This document shows, piece after piece, positions 11,403 to 22,039 of a DNA stretch of 64,000 nucleotides. Within the stretch, counting starts at the first letter, position 1. Every line of letters begins with the position of its first letter. Source of the stretch: Budorcas taxicolor (lineage: Eukaryota > Chordata > Mammalia > Artiodactyla > Bovidae); NCBI RefSeq assembly GCF_023091745.1, contig NC_068926.1:63176001-63240000 (forward strand). Direction: 5' to 3'. A program made the position numbers and the translations under genes. The notes under the pieces are model-generated. The model was not told the DNA's origin and did not search any database. It saw only the letters and a list, made by a program, of their open reading frames with translations.

Positions 11403-11522
11403 CTGCTGTACATATTGTAAAAACTACTTGAACTGAGTCAAAGAAGAAGAACATTACTAGGAGAGAGACAGATGCTCCAATTGGAAGGAACAGGGCCTGG
11501 GTAGAGTCAATGGTCTGGATAC
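11403..11522 (-). CDS. SPPL3: SPPL3 coding exon 4 (residues about 64-104; second membrane span)
   Basis: 120 bp with acceptor TTTCAG|GT and donor CAG|GTAAAT. Two bases complete Ser64 and the last base starts Val104. The product starts IQTIDSTQALFLPIG and runs into a long hydrophobic stretch containing a run of four Phe before Asp-Ser (MFFFFDS), then VQVVFTICTA, which enters the third span. The reading frame is open throughout. The donor is the weakest-looking of the set (GTAAAT), but it is canonical at the GT and the phase demands it. Confidence 0.94.
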
Positions 11523-12189
11523 CTGAAAGAGAAAGGGGCATATTAACAGCTTACGTAACAGGCTCTGCGCCCATGGACTGAAATACATTAACTGATCAAG
11601 GTGCAGACAGCTCTAGGGATTAGTACATACGATACAGAACACCGAGGCCCTCGGATTCTTTGCTAGGAAACGAGACTACGCGCTCCCTGCTGTCCTCGTC
11701 ACGCCTTCACTATAGCAGGAGCTCGACTCCTGCTCTGCACCTGAGTGCTGTGCTCTTCCAGTGATCCAAGATCACTGCTTCATGTCACATTCACCTTCTC
11801 CAGGAGAACCCCTTACTAACTTGACCCACTGTTGCCTATCTTGTCTCTCTCTCTAGTCTCTTTGTATATGGAGGTCAAAATGACTTCACCACTGGTGCTT
11901 ACTCTGACCTACTGACAGCAGATGCTGGTTCAGAAGGGACTCTGAGGCTATGTTAAAGGTCCATAAGAAAAAGTACCTGCTTGAGGTATAGGGTGGAAAG
12001 TGGCATTTGCTGTCTTAGCACTTTATTAACACCTTGGGGGTATTCTGGCCCAATGCTTATGCAACAGCTTGAGTACTAACTCTTTTTGCAACTTTCAAAA
12101 TATTTAATAAATGTCAAGTGAATGTAGGTACCCAATATCAATCTCTTAATATAATCAAGTCTCCTTATTTCTAATTTAGTACCTTCTAT
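11523..12189 (-). other. SPPL3 intron 3, exon-4-proximal part
   Basis: No recognisable repeat; unique-looking intronic sequence. Confidence 0.5.
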
Positions 12190-12900
12190 AACAAGCATTA
12201 CCAACTTTCTAGTACAATTCACATACCATAAAATTTACCAGTATTAAGTAATTCAGTATTTTTTTTGGTAAGTTTATCAAGTGTAAAGCTACCCAGGTGG
12301 CACTAGTGGTAAAGAACCCGCCTGCAAATGCAGGAGACATAGGAGACTGCGGTTTGATTCCTGGGTCCGGAAGATCCCCTGGAGGAGGAAATAGTAACCC
12401 ACTCCAGTATTCATGCCTGGAGAATCCCATGGACAGAGGAGCCTGGCGGGCTACAGTCCACGGGGTCGCAAAGAGTTGGACACAACTGAAGTGACTTAGC
12501 AGCACCAAGTGTCAAAGGATCACTATGATCTAGTTTTAGAATGTCCTCATCTCAAGAAGATCCCTCATGCCAGTAAACTGTTAATTTTCCTTCCCATCTC
12601 TTGCCCCAGGAAACCACTAATCTATTTTCTATCTCTCTATATTTGTCTTTTTGGAAATTTCATATAATTGGATTTTTAAAATAGTAGTTTATCTGGCCTT
12701 TTTTACTTAACAATGTTTTGATGTACATCTAAGTTGGAGGATGTTTCAGTAATTCATTCTTTTTAACACTGAATAGTATTCCATTGCATGGACATACTGT
12801 ATGCTGTTTATCCCATTAACTAGTTTATTGATCTTTGAGTTGCTTCTACTTTTTTGGCTATTATGAATAATGCTGCTAAACACTTGCCATATAGCATACT
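12190..12900 (-). repeat. Old L1 3' region, split by a Bov-tA
   Basis: Antisense L1 pattern. The left piece 12190-12287 has ACAATTCACATACCATAAAA. The right piece about 12516-12900 has ATAGTATTCCATTGCATGGA and GGCTATTATGAATAATGCTG. The Bov-tA at 12288-12505 interrupts it. Confidence 0.75.
12288..12505 (+). repeat. Bov-tA SINE nested in L1
   Basis: Plus-strand copy: tRNA-like head (CAGGTGGCACTAGTGGTAAA, TTTGATTCCTGG), then the Bov-A unit, ending in GACTTAGCAGCAC. Flanked by CAAGTGTAAA (12278-12287) and CAAGTGTCAA (12506-12515), a 10-bp duplication with one mismatch. Confidence 0.9.
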
Positions 12901-13329
12901 TATGTTTCTTCAAAGCAAACATCCTTTAAAATCTGAAATACCAGAGGAGATACAACAGTTCTACAAGTACTGCAAGTAGCTATCTTTAAGAGTCACTAAA
13001 TGAATTTATGACCAACACCTACAAAATTATCAGTCTCACCAAAAGACTTAAATGAAGTTACAAGCACACAGACACCCATCTATCTTGCTTGTCTTTAAGA
13101 AAATAAAGAATCTTGGCTGCAAGCTTTGAGGCACGAATTAAAAGGAATTCACAAGAAATCTGTAGCTCAGATTCAGAAGATAAAACTTTAACAAATTATA
13201 CCATACAGATTTAACTGTATTATTATACCAACTGTAATCCTTAAACCCAGTAAATTATCATTGGGGTTATAGAAAGAATCAAATTAAGACCACTACATGT
13301 AGACAGTTAATTGTAAAAAAATGCCTTAC
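12901..13329 (-). other. SPPL3 intron 3, exon-3-proximal part
   Basis: AT-rich intronic sequence with no recognised element. Confidence 0.5.
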
Positions 13330-13418
13330 TATTATTGGTGCTGTTGCCATTGAAAGACCCAGAAGAACTGTTACTGTCTTTCTCCTTATCTTGGTTTTCA
13401 AAGTCCATATTAAGGGAC
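13330..13418 (-). CDS. SPPL3: SPPL3 coding exon 3 (residues about 34-64; hydrophilic loop)
   Basis: 89 bp with acceptor CCACAG|GT and donor ATA|GTAAGG. It begins with one base completing Arg34 and ends with one base of Ser64. It encodes the loop between spans 1 and 2: an acidic start ([14 protein letters not shown]) followed by a Ser/Asn-rich tract ([15 protein letters not shown]). Asn-X-Ser/Thr sequons are present, but whether they are used cannot be told from sequence. This is the only strongly polar, low-complexity part of the protein visible here. The exon lies about 1.8 kb upstream (transcript sense) of exon 4. No frameshift or stop. Confidence 0.94.
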
Positions 13419-13579
13419 CTGTGGGGAAAATTGTATAGGTAAGTTTTAGTTTCAAGAAAGAAGTAGATCAGAAAAGTCAGTAATGAGACATAGTTTTAAA
13501 TGTTAAAGCACTAGGAAAGAAAGGAAGATTTCTTCTGAACAGCTCTGCAAAACAGTTCTCCATGCTAGTTCAAGTTTTC

Positions 13580-13759
13580 CTGACAGCAGATAAAAGCACT
13601 CCAGCCATATCTCTGTGCACATCTTTAATTATTTCTGTATGAGAAATACCTAGGAGAAATACTGGGTCAAAAGGCAAGCACAATTTTGAAACTTTTACAT
13701 ACCACACAACTGCTTCTAAAAAGGGTGGACCAATTTACTCTCAGAGCAGTGCATGAGAG
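13580..13759 (-). repeat. Antisense L1 fragment, left of the solo LTR
   Basis: Pattern AATACTGGGTCAAAAGGCAA ... ACCAATTTACTCTC ... GCATGAGAG is antisense L1 ORF2/3' sequence. It resumes after the LTR at 14352 (CACCTGTTTCTCTTCACC). Confidence 0.65.
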
Positions 13760-14351
13760 TGAGAGAGTCAATTCCAAGCAGGTGGATAAGAAGTCTGGGG
13801 TCCCCGAGGAGGAGAAAGGGGTCTGGGGCTCTTAAGGAGGAGACAGAGGTCTGGAGTTCTCAAGGAGGAGAAAAGGACAAACATTTTTTTTCTTTAAGCC
13901 CAGAGCTGATGATTGCACAACAAAACTCATCTTGCTTAAGGATATATGTTTTCCCTTAAACTGCACCAATGACTATATAACAACAACATATCTTGCTCAA
14001 GAATTTGTTTCTCCTTAACAAGAACCTTCTGACTAATCTTGTTATTTTAAAACTTGTATACTGTGAGAGTGGGTCTGGTAAGACCTTTCTATTGTCAGTT
14101 CTAATCTTGTTAACTTAAGATGTATGCTTTAGGAGTAGGTCTGGTAGAAAGTATGTAAGGCCTTGCTAAGACTATGGACCGGGTCCTCTCCATCCCCCTT
14201 CTGATGTCTGCGTCAGAAGATTTCTCTGTCCCTACTTCACTTTAATAAAACTCAGCTACACAAAAGGTCTTGAGTGATCAAGCCTGGTCCCTGGTCCCAA
14301 AGCTAAATCTTCGGAGATCACAAATTCGACATCGTACACTGTCAGCTATCA
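13760..14351 (+). mobile_element. Solo ERV LTR (class I type) with 4-bp duplication
   Basis: A 592-bp element that starts TGAGAGAGTC and ends GCTATCA (TG...CA ends). It is flanked by AGAG at 13756-13759 and 14352-14355; 4-bp duplications are usual for gammaretrovirus-like (class I) ERVs. A poly(A) signal AATAAA lies at 14244-14249 followed by a CTTGAGTGATCAAGCCTGG region. A GGTCTGGTA motif is repeated near 14075 and 14140, and an AAGGAGGAGA-type repeat occurs at 13805-13875. There is no internal viral coding sequence, so it is a recombined solo LTR. It lies antisense to SPPL3 in intron 2. Confidence 0.8.
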
Positions 14352-14389
14352 AGAGCACCTGTTTCTCTTCACCGTATCAGCTCTCCCTC

Positions 14390-14600
14390 AGCAGCATGTA
14401 TTGAGTTACTGCTGTATCCGGGAGTGTTTTAGGTACTGGAGAGAAACAAGTACAGAGAAAAACAGGCTCTCATGGATTTTATATTTGAAGAGCAGGGAGA
14501 CTGACAATAAACAAGAAAAATTACATACTGTATATGATATGTTAACAGCTAAGGAATAAGGCAGGAAATGGAGAGGGTAGACCTGAAATTTTAAATGGGG
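14390..14600 (+). repeat. Old interspersed repeat (L2/MIR-age), family unsure
   Basis: Pattern GTATTGAGTTACTGCTGTAT ... CTCTCATGGATTTTATATTT ... GACTGACAATAAAC matches a common old mammalian repeat. I cannot name the family with certainty. Confidence 0.4.
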
Positions 14601-14984
14601 CATGCAGGGCTCATCGGTACTATCTCTGAGTCAAGGCTGGAAGAAAGTAGACACATTCAATCTGAGGGACTAAAAATGCTGTACATGTCCTAATTTAGAA
14701 CCCTTTAACCACTAAACAATTTTATGTACTGACCTTGCCCATTTCTTTCTCTTTGTTTGAACTGTTCAAGTCCTTAGCTCATTTTCTACTACTGCCTTCA
14801 TTTAAAGTGTCTGTGTGTCCAAAAGAACCTCCTGTGATGGTGGAAATGCCCTGTACCCTGCACTGACCTATTTGGTAGACAGGAGCCCATTAACACTTGA
14901 AACGTGCGAGTACAACTTAACGACTGAATTCTGCATTCCATTTCATTTTAATTAATCTAAATTTAAATAATTTGAGAGCTAAAA

Positions 14985-15375
14985 CGATAAAACTTGGGAC
15001 AAAATCTTTGTGACCTTGAATGTGGCAGTGGATTCTTACCTATGACACCAAAAAACACAACTGAAAAATTGATAAATTGGACTTCCACAAAATTAAAAAC
15101 CTTGTGAGCACCAAGGAACACTTTCAAAAAAAAAAAAAAAAAGAAGAGAACTGCAAAAGATGGGATAAAATACGTGCTCTTATGTATCTGAGAACATTTA
15201 GAATATAGAAAGAACCCCTCCAATTCAACAACAGACAACCCAAATAAAAAGTGGGCAGACACTGAATAAATCTCTTACCAAAGAAGATAAGCAAATGGTC
15301 AGTGAGAACATGAGAAGTTCTTAAACAGCACTGGTCATCAGGGAAATGTAAGTCAAAATTACAATGAGGTACCAC
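14985..15375 (+). repeat. L1 ORF2 fragment, left half of the BovB target
   Basis: Sense L1 ORF2 pattern: GATAAATTGGACTTCCACAA, CAATTCAACAACAGACAACC, TCATCAGGGAAATGTAAGTC, stopping at AATGAGGTACCAC. Its continuation is at 18539-18665. Confidence 0.85.
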
Positions 15376-18300
15376 AGCCTTGTCTAACTCAATGAAACCA
15401 AGCCATGCCTGCGGGGCAACCCAAGACGGGCGGGTCATGGTGGAGAGGTCTGACAGAGCCTGGTCCGCTGGAGAAGGGACTGGCAAGCCACTTCAGTATT
15501 CTTGCCTTGAGAACCCATGAACCGTATGAAAAGGCAAAATGATAGGATACCAGAAGAGGAACTCCCCAGGTCAGTAGGTGCCCAATATACTACTGGAGAT
15601 CAGTGGAGAAATAACTCCAGAAAGAATGAAGGGATGGAGCCAAAGCAAAAACAATACCCAGTTGTTGATGTGACTGGTGATAGAAGCAAGGTCCAATGCT
15701 GTAAAGAGCAATATTGTATAGGAACCTGGATGTCAGGTCCATGAATCAAGGCAAATTGGAGGTGGTCAAACAAGAGATGGCAAGGGTGAATGTTGACATT
15801 TCTAGGAATCAGCAAACTAAAATGGACTGGAATGGGTGAATTTAACTCAGATGGCCTTTATATCTACTACTGCGGGCAGGAATCCCTCAGAAGAAATGGA
15901 GTAGCCATCATGGTCAACAAAAGAGTCTGAAATGCAGTACTTGGATGCAATCTCAAAAACGAGAGAATGATCTGTTCGTCTCCAAGGCAAACCATTCAAT
16001 ATCACAGTTATCCAAGTCTATGCCCCAACCAGTAACGCTGAAGAAGCTGAAGCTGAACAGTTTTATGAAGACCTACAAGACCTTTTAGAACTAACACCCA
16101 AAAAAGATATCCTTTTCATCATAGGGGACTGGAATGCAAAAGTAGGAAGCCAAGAAACACCTGGAGTAACAGGCAAATTTGGCCTTGGAATGTGGAATGA
16201 AGCAGGGCAAAGACTAATAGAGTTTTGCCAAGAAAATGCACTGGTCATAGCAAACATCCTCTTCCAACAACACAAGAAAGACTCTACACATGGACATCAC
16301 CAGATAGTCAACACCGAAATCATATTGATTATATTCTATGCAGCCAAAGATGGAGAAGCTCTATACAGTCAACAAAAACAAGACCAGGAGCTGACTGTGG
16401 CTCAGATCATGAACTCCTTATTACCAAATTCAGACTTAAATTGAAGAAAGTAGGGAAAACCGCTAGACCATTCAGGTATGACCTAAATCAAATCCCTTAT
16501 GACTATACAGTGGAAGTGAGAAATAGATTTAAGGGCCTAGATCTGATAGAGTGCCTGATGAACTATGGAATGAGGTTCGTGACACTGTATAGGAGACAGG
16601 GATCAAGACCATCCCCATGGAAAAGAAATGCAAAAAAAGCAAAATGGCTGTCTGGGGAGGCCTTACAAATAGCTGTGAAAAGAAGAGAGGCAAAAAGCAA
16701 AGGAGAAAAGGAAAGATATAAGAGTCTGAATGCAGAGTTCCAAAGAATAGCAAGAAGAGATAAGAAAGCCTTCTTCAGCAATCAATGCAAAGAAATAGAG
16801 GAAAACAACAGAATGGGAAAGACTAGAGATCTCTTCAAGAAAATTAGAGATACCAAGGGAACATTTCATGCAAGGATGGGCTTGATAAAGGACAGAAATG
16901 GTATGGACCTAACAGAAGCAGAAAATATTAAGAAGAGGTGGCAAGAATACACAGAAGAACTGTGCAAAAGAGATCTTCACGACCCAGATAATCATGATGA
17001 TGTGATCACTAATCTAGAGCCAGACATCTTGGAAAGTGAAGTCAAGCAGGCCTTAAAAAGCATCACTACGAACAAAGCTAGTGGAGGTGATGGAATTCCA
17101 GTTGAGCTATTTCAAATTCTGGAAGATGATGCTGTGAAAGTGCTGCACTCAATATGCCAGCAAATTTGGAAAACTCAGCAGTGGCCACAGGACTGGAAAA
17201 GGTCAGTTTTCATTCCAATCCCAAAGAAAGGCAATGCCAAAGAATGCTCAAACTACCACACAATTGCACTCATCTCACACGCTAGTAAAGTAATGCTCAA
17301 AATTGTCCAAGCCAGACTTCAGCAATACGTGAACCGTGAACTCCCTGATGTTCAAGCTGGTTTTAGAAAAGGCAGAGGAACCAGAGATTAAATTGCCAAC
17401 ATCCGGTGGATCATGGAAAAAGCAAGAGAGTTCCAGGAAAACATCTATTTCTGCTTTATTGACTATGCCAAAGCCTTTGACTGTGTGGATCACAATAAGC
17501 TGTGGAAAATTCTGAAAGAGATGGGAATACCAGACCACCTGACCTGCCTCTTGAGAAATCTGTATGCAGGTCAGGAAGCAACAGTTAGAACTGGACATGG
17601 AACAGACTGGTTCCAAATAGGAAAAGGAGTACGTCAAGGCTGTATATTGTCACCCTGCTTATTTAACTTCTATGCAGAGTACATCATGAGAAACGCTGGA
17701 CTGGAAGAAACACAAGCTGGAATCAAGCTTGCCGGGAGAAATATCAATAACCTCAGATATGCAGATGACACCACCCTTATGGCAGAAAGTGAAGAGGAGC
17801 TAAAAAGCCTCTTGATGAAAGTGAAAGAGGAGAGTGAAAAAGTTGGCTTAGAGGTCAACATTCAGAAAACGAAGATCATGGCATCTGGTCCCATCACTTC
17901 ATGGGAAATAGATGGGGAAACAGTGGAAATAGTGTCAGACTTTATTTGTTTGGGCTCCAAAATCACTGCAGATGGTGACTGCAGCCATGAAATTAAAAGA
18001 CGCTTACTCCTTGGAAGGAAAGTTATGCCCAACCTAGACAGTATATTCAAAAGCAGAGACATTACTTTGCCGACTAAGGTCCGTCTAGTCAAGGCTATGG
18101 TTTTTCCTGTGGTCATGTATGGATGTGAGAGTTGGACTGTGAAGAAGGCTGAGCACTGAAGAATTGATGCTTTTGAACTGTGGTGTTGGAGAAGACTCTT
18201 GAGAGTCCCTTGGACTGCAAGGAGATCCAACCAGTCCATTCTGAAGGAGATCAACCCTGGGATTTCTTTGGAAGGAATGATGCTAAAGCTGAAACTCCAG

Positions 18301-18538
18301 TACTTTGGCCACCTCATGAGAAGAGTTGACTCACTGGAAAAGACTGATGCTGGGAGGGATTGGTGGCAGGAGGAGAACGGGATGACTGAGGATGAGATGG
18401 CTGGATGGCATCACGGACTCGATGAACGTTGAGTCTGAGTGAACTCTGGGAGATGGTGATGAACAGGGAGGCCTTGCGTGCTGCAATTCATGGGGTCGCA
18501 AAGAGTCGGACACGACTGAGCAACTAAACTGAAACTGA
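15376..18538 (+). mobile_element. BovB (RTE) LINE, near full length, inserted in L1
   Basis: About 3.16 kb running from the BovB 5' region (AAGCCATGCCTGCGGGGCAA) through endonuclease and reverse transcriptase regions to the 3' end (AAAGAGTCGGACACGACTGA, then ACTGAAACTGA). The 5-bp ACCAC flanks it (15371-15375 and 18539-18543) at the point where the host L1 is split, so the borders are well fixed. The orientation is antisense to SPPL3. Confidence 0.9.
15777..18432 (+). pseudogene. BovB endonuclease-reverse transcriptase ORF, degraded
   Basis: A BovB ORF encodes an apurinic-like endonuclease followed by an RTE-type reverse transcriptase. Here the start ATG is at 15777. The endonuclease part carries a 1-bp insertion near 15798, a TGA at 15928-15930 (from an Arg CGA), a 2-bp deletion near 15973 and a 1-bp deletion near 16279; each shift agrees with the observed frame changes. 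From about 16280 the frame reads as RT (PTTQERLYTWTSPD ... GDGIPVELF ... PIPKKGNAKECSNY) with TAA at 17389-17391 (from Gln CAA). It then reads on through QGCILSPCLFNFY and the catalytic YADD (17758-17769) to a TGA at 18157-18159 (from Arg CGA). A 2-bp loss near 18344 scrambles the C-terminus. It is not functional, but the RT core is unusually readable. Confidence 0.85.
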
Positions 18539-18665
18539 ACCACTACATACCAATTAGGAGGGCTGTGACCAAAGCGTCAGATAACCACCAAGGGTCAGCA
18601 AGGCTGTGAAGCATCACACACTGCAGGTGGGGCTGTCAACTGCTGCAGCCATTGCAGAAAATACT
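18539..18665 (+). repeat. L1 ORF2 fragment, right half of the BovB target
   Basis: Continues the L1 at 14985-15375: CACTACATACCAATTAGG, then a segment with AGGGTCAGCAAGGCTGTGAA and GGTGGGGCTGTCAACTGC, stopping near ATACTGTGGCGATTTT. Confidence 0.8.
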
Positions 18666-18689
18666 GTGGCGATTTTCAATTTCTTTAGC

Positions 18690-20780
18690 GAGTACAGGCC
18701 TACTCAGGCTACCTGTTTCTCGAGTGACTTTGGGCATAGATTGTGATTTATAGATACATCAAAAAATTTATCCATTTCATCTAAGTCATCAAATTTATTG
18801 GCATAAAGTTGTTTATGGTCATCCCTTATTATCCTTTTAATATTTGTGCACTCCAGTAATATCACCTCTTATCCCTGATATTAAGTCTGTGTCTTCCTTT
18901 TTTCCCCAGGTTAGTCTGGCTAGAGGGGTACCAACTTTATTGATTTTTTTTTTTAATCAGCTTTTAGTTTCAGCCATTTTTCTCCACAGAGAAAATCTAT
19001 TTGATATACTTTGGCTTTGATCTTTATTCTTTCCTTCTGTCTACTGAATACAGTTTAATTTGCTCCATTTTCCTGGTTTAGTCAGAAATGGTAAAGGTTT
19101 AAGTCATTGATAACTTTTTCCTCTATTCTAATCCAGGTATTTGGAGCTACAACTCCCCTTGCTTTCATAGCAGTCCATAAATTTGGTATGTTTTCACTTT
19201 AATTCAAAATATTTTCCAATTCCTTCTTGACGTCTTGTTTGATACATGGAAGACTGTTACTTTTTGTTTCCAAACATCTGGGGATTTTCCAGAGCTTTCT
19301 CTGCTCAATCCAGTTGTGATTTGTTAGGAATCAAATGTTTGGATCCCCGACAAGATTCATTTGTGGAAGCCCTAACCCTCAATGTGGTGGATGGTATCTT
19401 GTGATGGAGCCTTTGGGAGGTAATTTTCCTAAGGTCCTGAGTGTGGGGCCCTCCCAGTAGAAGCAGTATCCTTCTAACAGATCTCTCTCTTCCTCTCTCG
19501 TTTCCCTCTCTCCCTTCCAGAGCAAGCGTACGCCCAAGAAAGACCATGCACGTGAGCGCCTGGTAGGAAGGTGGCCACCTGCAAGCCAGGGAGACGGCTC
19601 TCCAGAACCCAACCATGGTGGCACTCTGACCTTAGATTTCCATCCTCCAGAACTATGAGCAGAATTTCTGTTGTTTAAGTTACCCAGTCTATGGTATTTT
19701 GTTATGGCAACCCCAGCGGACTAACAGAGATCAGCGTTCATACTTTGTATGCCTTGAATCCTTTTACTGAGACCTTTTTTTAATGTCCCCAAATACATCC
19801 TATCCTGGTAAATATCCCACACATACTTGAGGAACATGTGTACTGTTACACTGCTGAAGTGTTCAATAAACGCCAGCTTGGCCTGGTTGAGAACACTGCT
19901 TAAGCCACTATAACCTTAATGATATTCCGCCTACTTTGTTCTTTCGATTATTGACAGAGAGAGGTACTGGAATCTTTAGCTACATCTGTGCATTTGTTTT
20001 ATTTTTCCTTGAAGCTGTATCAGCTTTTGCTTCATGTATTTTGAAAATCTCCTGTTGGATGCGTAAACATTAGGGATTACCATGTCTTGTTGCTTAACTG
20101 ACCCCTTCTATCATTATGAAACAAGGCTTTCTGTCTGTAGCAATATTACCTGCTCTGAAAGTTGCTCTGTCTGACATCAGTATAGCCACTCCAGCTTTCT
20201 TTGGACGAGTATAAGTTTTATCTTTTCCCAACCTTTATCCTAAATCCTTTTTCTGGCTTTATAGTGTACTTTCTGCAAGTATCATGTAATTGGATCTTAC
20301 TTTTTTATGCACTCTACCAACTCTTGTCTTCTAATTGGGGTTTTTAGGCCAATTTCACTTAATGTGATTTTTGTTATGATTAGGTTGGAGACTACGTTTT
20401 TTGTTGTTGCCCCCCTGTACCTGCCTTCTTTTGGATTAACACAGTATTTTTTAATGACTCTGTTTTATTTCCTTTGTTGTCTTATTAGCTATAACTCTTT
20501 GTTCTTTTATTTTAGTGGCTGTTGTAAAGTTTATAGTGTACATCTTTAATCATCACAGTCTACCTTCAAGTTATATGGCAGTAGTTCATTTATAGTATTA
20601 AAACCTGACAACAGTTACGTTTATTTCCCTCTCAACCCTTGTACTATTATTACCATGCATTTTATTTTTACATGTCATACCATGAACTCCATGTTATATT
20701 ATTACTGTTTATATAATCCATTACCTTTTATAAGGAATTTTAAATAAGGGGAAAAAAATCTTTTGTATTTATCACTGTAG
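18690..20780 (-). repeat. Antisense L1 ORF2 region, split by a MaLR LTR
   Basis: Antisense L1 signatures: ATCAAATTTATTGGCATAAA, TCTGGGGATTTTCCAG, TCTGACATCAGTATAGCCACTC-type, TAGGCCAATTTCACTTAATG. The LTR at 19322-19726 lies inside. It abuts the sense-oriented L1 ending at 18665. Confidence 0.75.
19322..19726 (+). mobile_element. MaLR (MST/MLT1-type) solo LTR
   Basis: Starts TGTTAGGAATCAAATGTTTG and ends CTAACA. It contains GCCTTTGGGAGGTAATTTTC, ATTTCTGTTGTTTAAG and TATGGTATTTTGTTATGGCA, the hallmark 3' part of MaLR LTRs. Flanking bases GTGAT and GAGAT suggest an imperfect 5-bp duplication. No internal region. Confidence 0.75.
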
Positions 20781-21103
20781 TCAATTTTTCTCTTTTTTTT
20801 GGCCTTGCCCTGTCAAACATTATCATGGGTCACTATTACACAAAACAGAAGTCTGGCTAAATGAGGCTGTGAGGATCCATATATTTGCTCAAACATGAAG
20901 ATACATGTATTCCAGCTTTCTAAAACAAAATCCATGGACCTAGGATTAACAGATCCCAGGCTACTGTGACTGGGGTCCAGTAATGGTTAACCACACTACA
21001 CAGCTGTCATTTCACAAATTAATCTTCAATCAATAATACGCCAAGGATGTATTTCCACATCAATACATACAACTCCTTTTCATTTAAAAAAAAGGGGGGG
21101 GGG
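20781..21103 (-). other. Intron 2 unique stretch
   Basis: No recognised element. It ends in an A8 run followed by a G10 run (21086-21103) just before the CHR SINE. Confidence 0.4.
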
Positions 21104-21423
21104 TACTTCCTGGTGGCACAGTGGATAAGAATCCACCTGCCAATGCAGGAGACACGAATTCAATCCCTGGACTGGGAAGGTCCCACACGCCAAGGAGCAA
21201 CTAAGCCCGTGTGCCACAACTACTGAGCCAGTGCCCTAGAGCCCAGGAGCCGCCACTACCAAGCCCACGCACCCTAGGACCTGTGCTCCAAGGAAAAGCC
21301 ACCGTAACGAGAAGCCAGCACACAGCAATAAACGGTAGCCCCCACTTGCTGCAACAAGAGAAAGCCCTCGCAAAGCAATGAAGACCCAGCACCCAAAAAT
21401 TAATTTTAAAAACTTAAAAAAAG
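21104..21423 (+). repeat. CHR-2-type tRNA SINE
   Basis: tRNA-derived head (CTTCCTGGTGGCACAGTGGA, AATTCAATCCCTGG) followed by the CHR body (GCAACTAAGCCCGTGTGCCA, CACAACTACTGAGCC) and an A-rich tail. Confidence 0.8.
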
Positions 21424-21549
21424 CCAAGAATACTTCTCCTTGAGTTAACTCGATCTGATACCATTTTTGGCTCAATTCCTGCCTTACTAGAGACAAGCAG
21501 TAAGAAAAGCAACCTTTTACAGGCAGATGATAGTTTTGATCTTGAACTG

Positions 21550-21811
21550 CTGCTGCTAAGTCACGTCAGTTGTGTCTGACTCTGTGTGACCCCACAGACT
21601 GCAGCCCACCAGGCTCCTGTCCCCGGGATTCTCCAGTACTGGAGTGGGTTGCCATTTCCTTCTCCAGTGCATGAAAGTGAAAAGTGAAAGTGAAGTCGCT
21701 CAGTCGTGTCTGACTCTTCGCGACCCCATGGACTGTAGCCTACCAGGCTCCTCCGTCCATGGGATTTCCCAGGCAAGAGTACTGGAGTGGGTTGCCACTG
21801 CCTTCTCCAAG
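21550..21811 (-). repeat. Bov-A2 SINE (dimer) with 13-bp target duplication
   Basis: Two Bov-A monomers joined by the GAAAGTGAAAAGTGAAAGTG linker, with the TGCTGCTGCTAAGTC end typical of Bov-A2. A perfect 13-bp duplication TGATCTTGAACTG flanks it (21537-21549 and 21812-21824). Confidence 0.92.
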
Positions 21812-21958
21812 TGATCTTGAACTGGGTGGGGTATAACCAACAACTGAGTCTGCCAGATAAACAGTGACAGAAAGAATGACAATTGATCAACATTCTTCAA
21901 ATTTAAGCTGATACACAAGTACAAATCCCACTGTGCATTTTTGGGTCACTTTGATGTA

Positions 21959-22037
21959 TTGGGTTAGCCAAGAAGTTCATCTGGGTTTTCCCATAACATC
22001 TTATGGAAAAACTCTAACAAATTTTTTGCCAACCCAG
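21959..22037. mobile_element. Mariner-derived MITE (about 80 bp palindrome)
   Basis: Left end TTGGGTTAGCCAAGAAGTTC and right end TTTGCCAACCCA are near inverted repeats that continue inward to GGTTTTCCCATAAC / CTTATGGAAAAAC. TA dinucleotides sit at both borders (21957-21958 and 22038-22039), as expected for Tc1/mariner insertion. Confidence 0.8.
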
Positions 22038-22039
22038 TA

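Noticed and set aside
16225..18159. Two long plus-strand frames (388 and 248 codons) as host genes
   Set aside because: They are the reverse transcriptase of a BovB LINE, in one frame separated by a nonsense codon, flanked by transposon ends.
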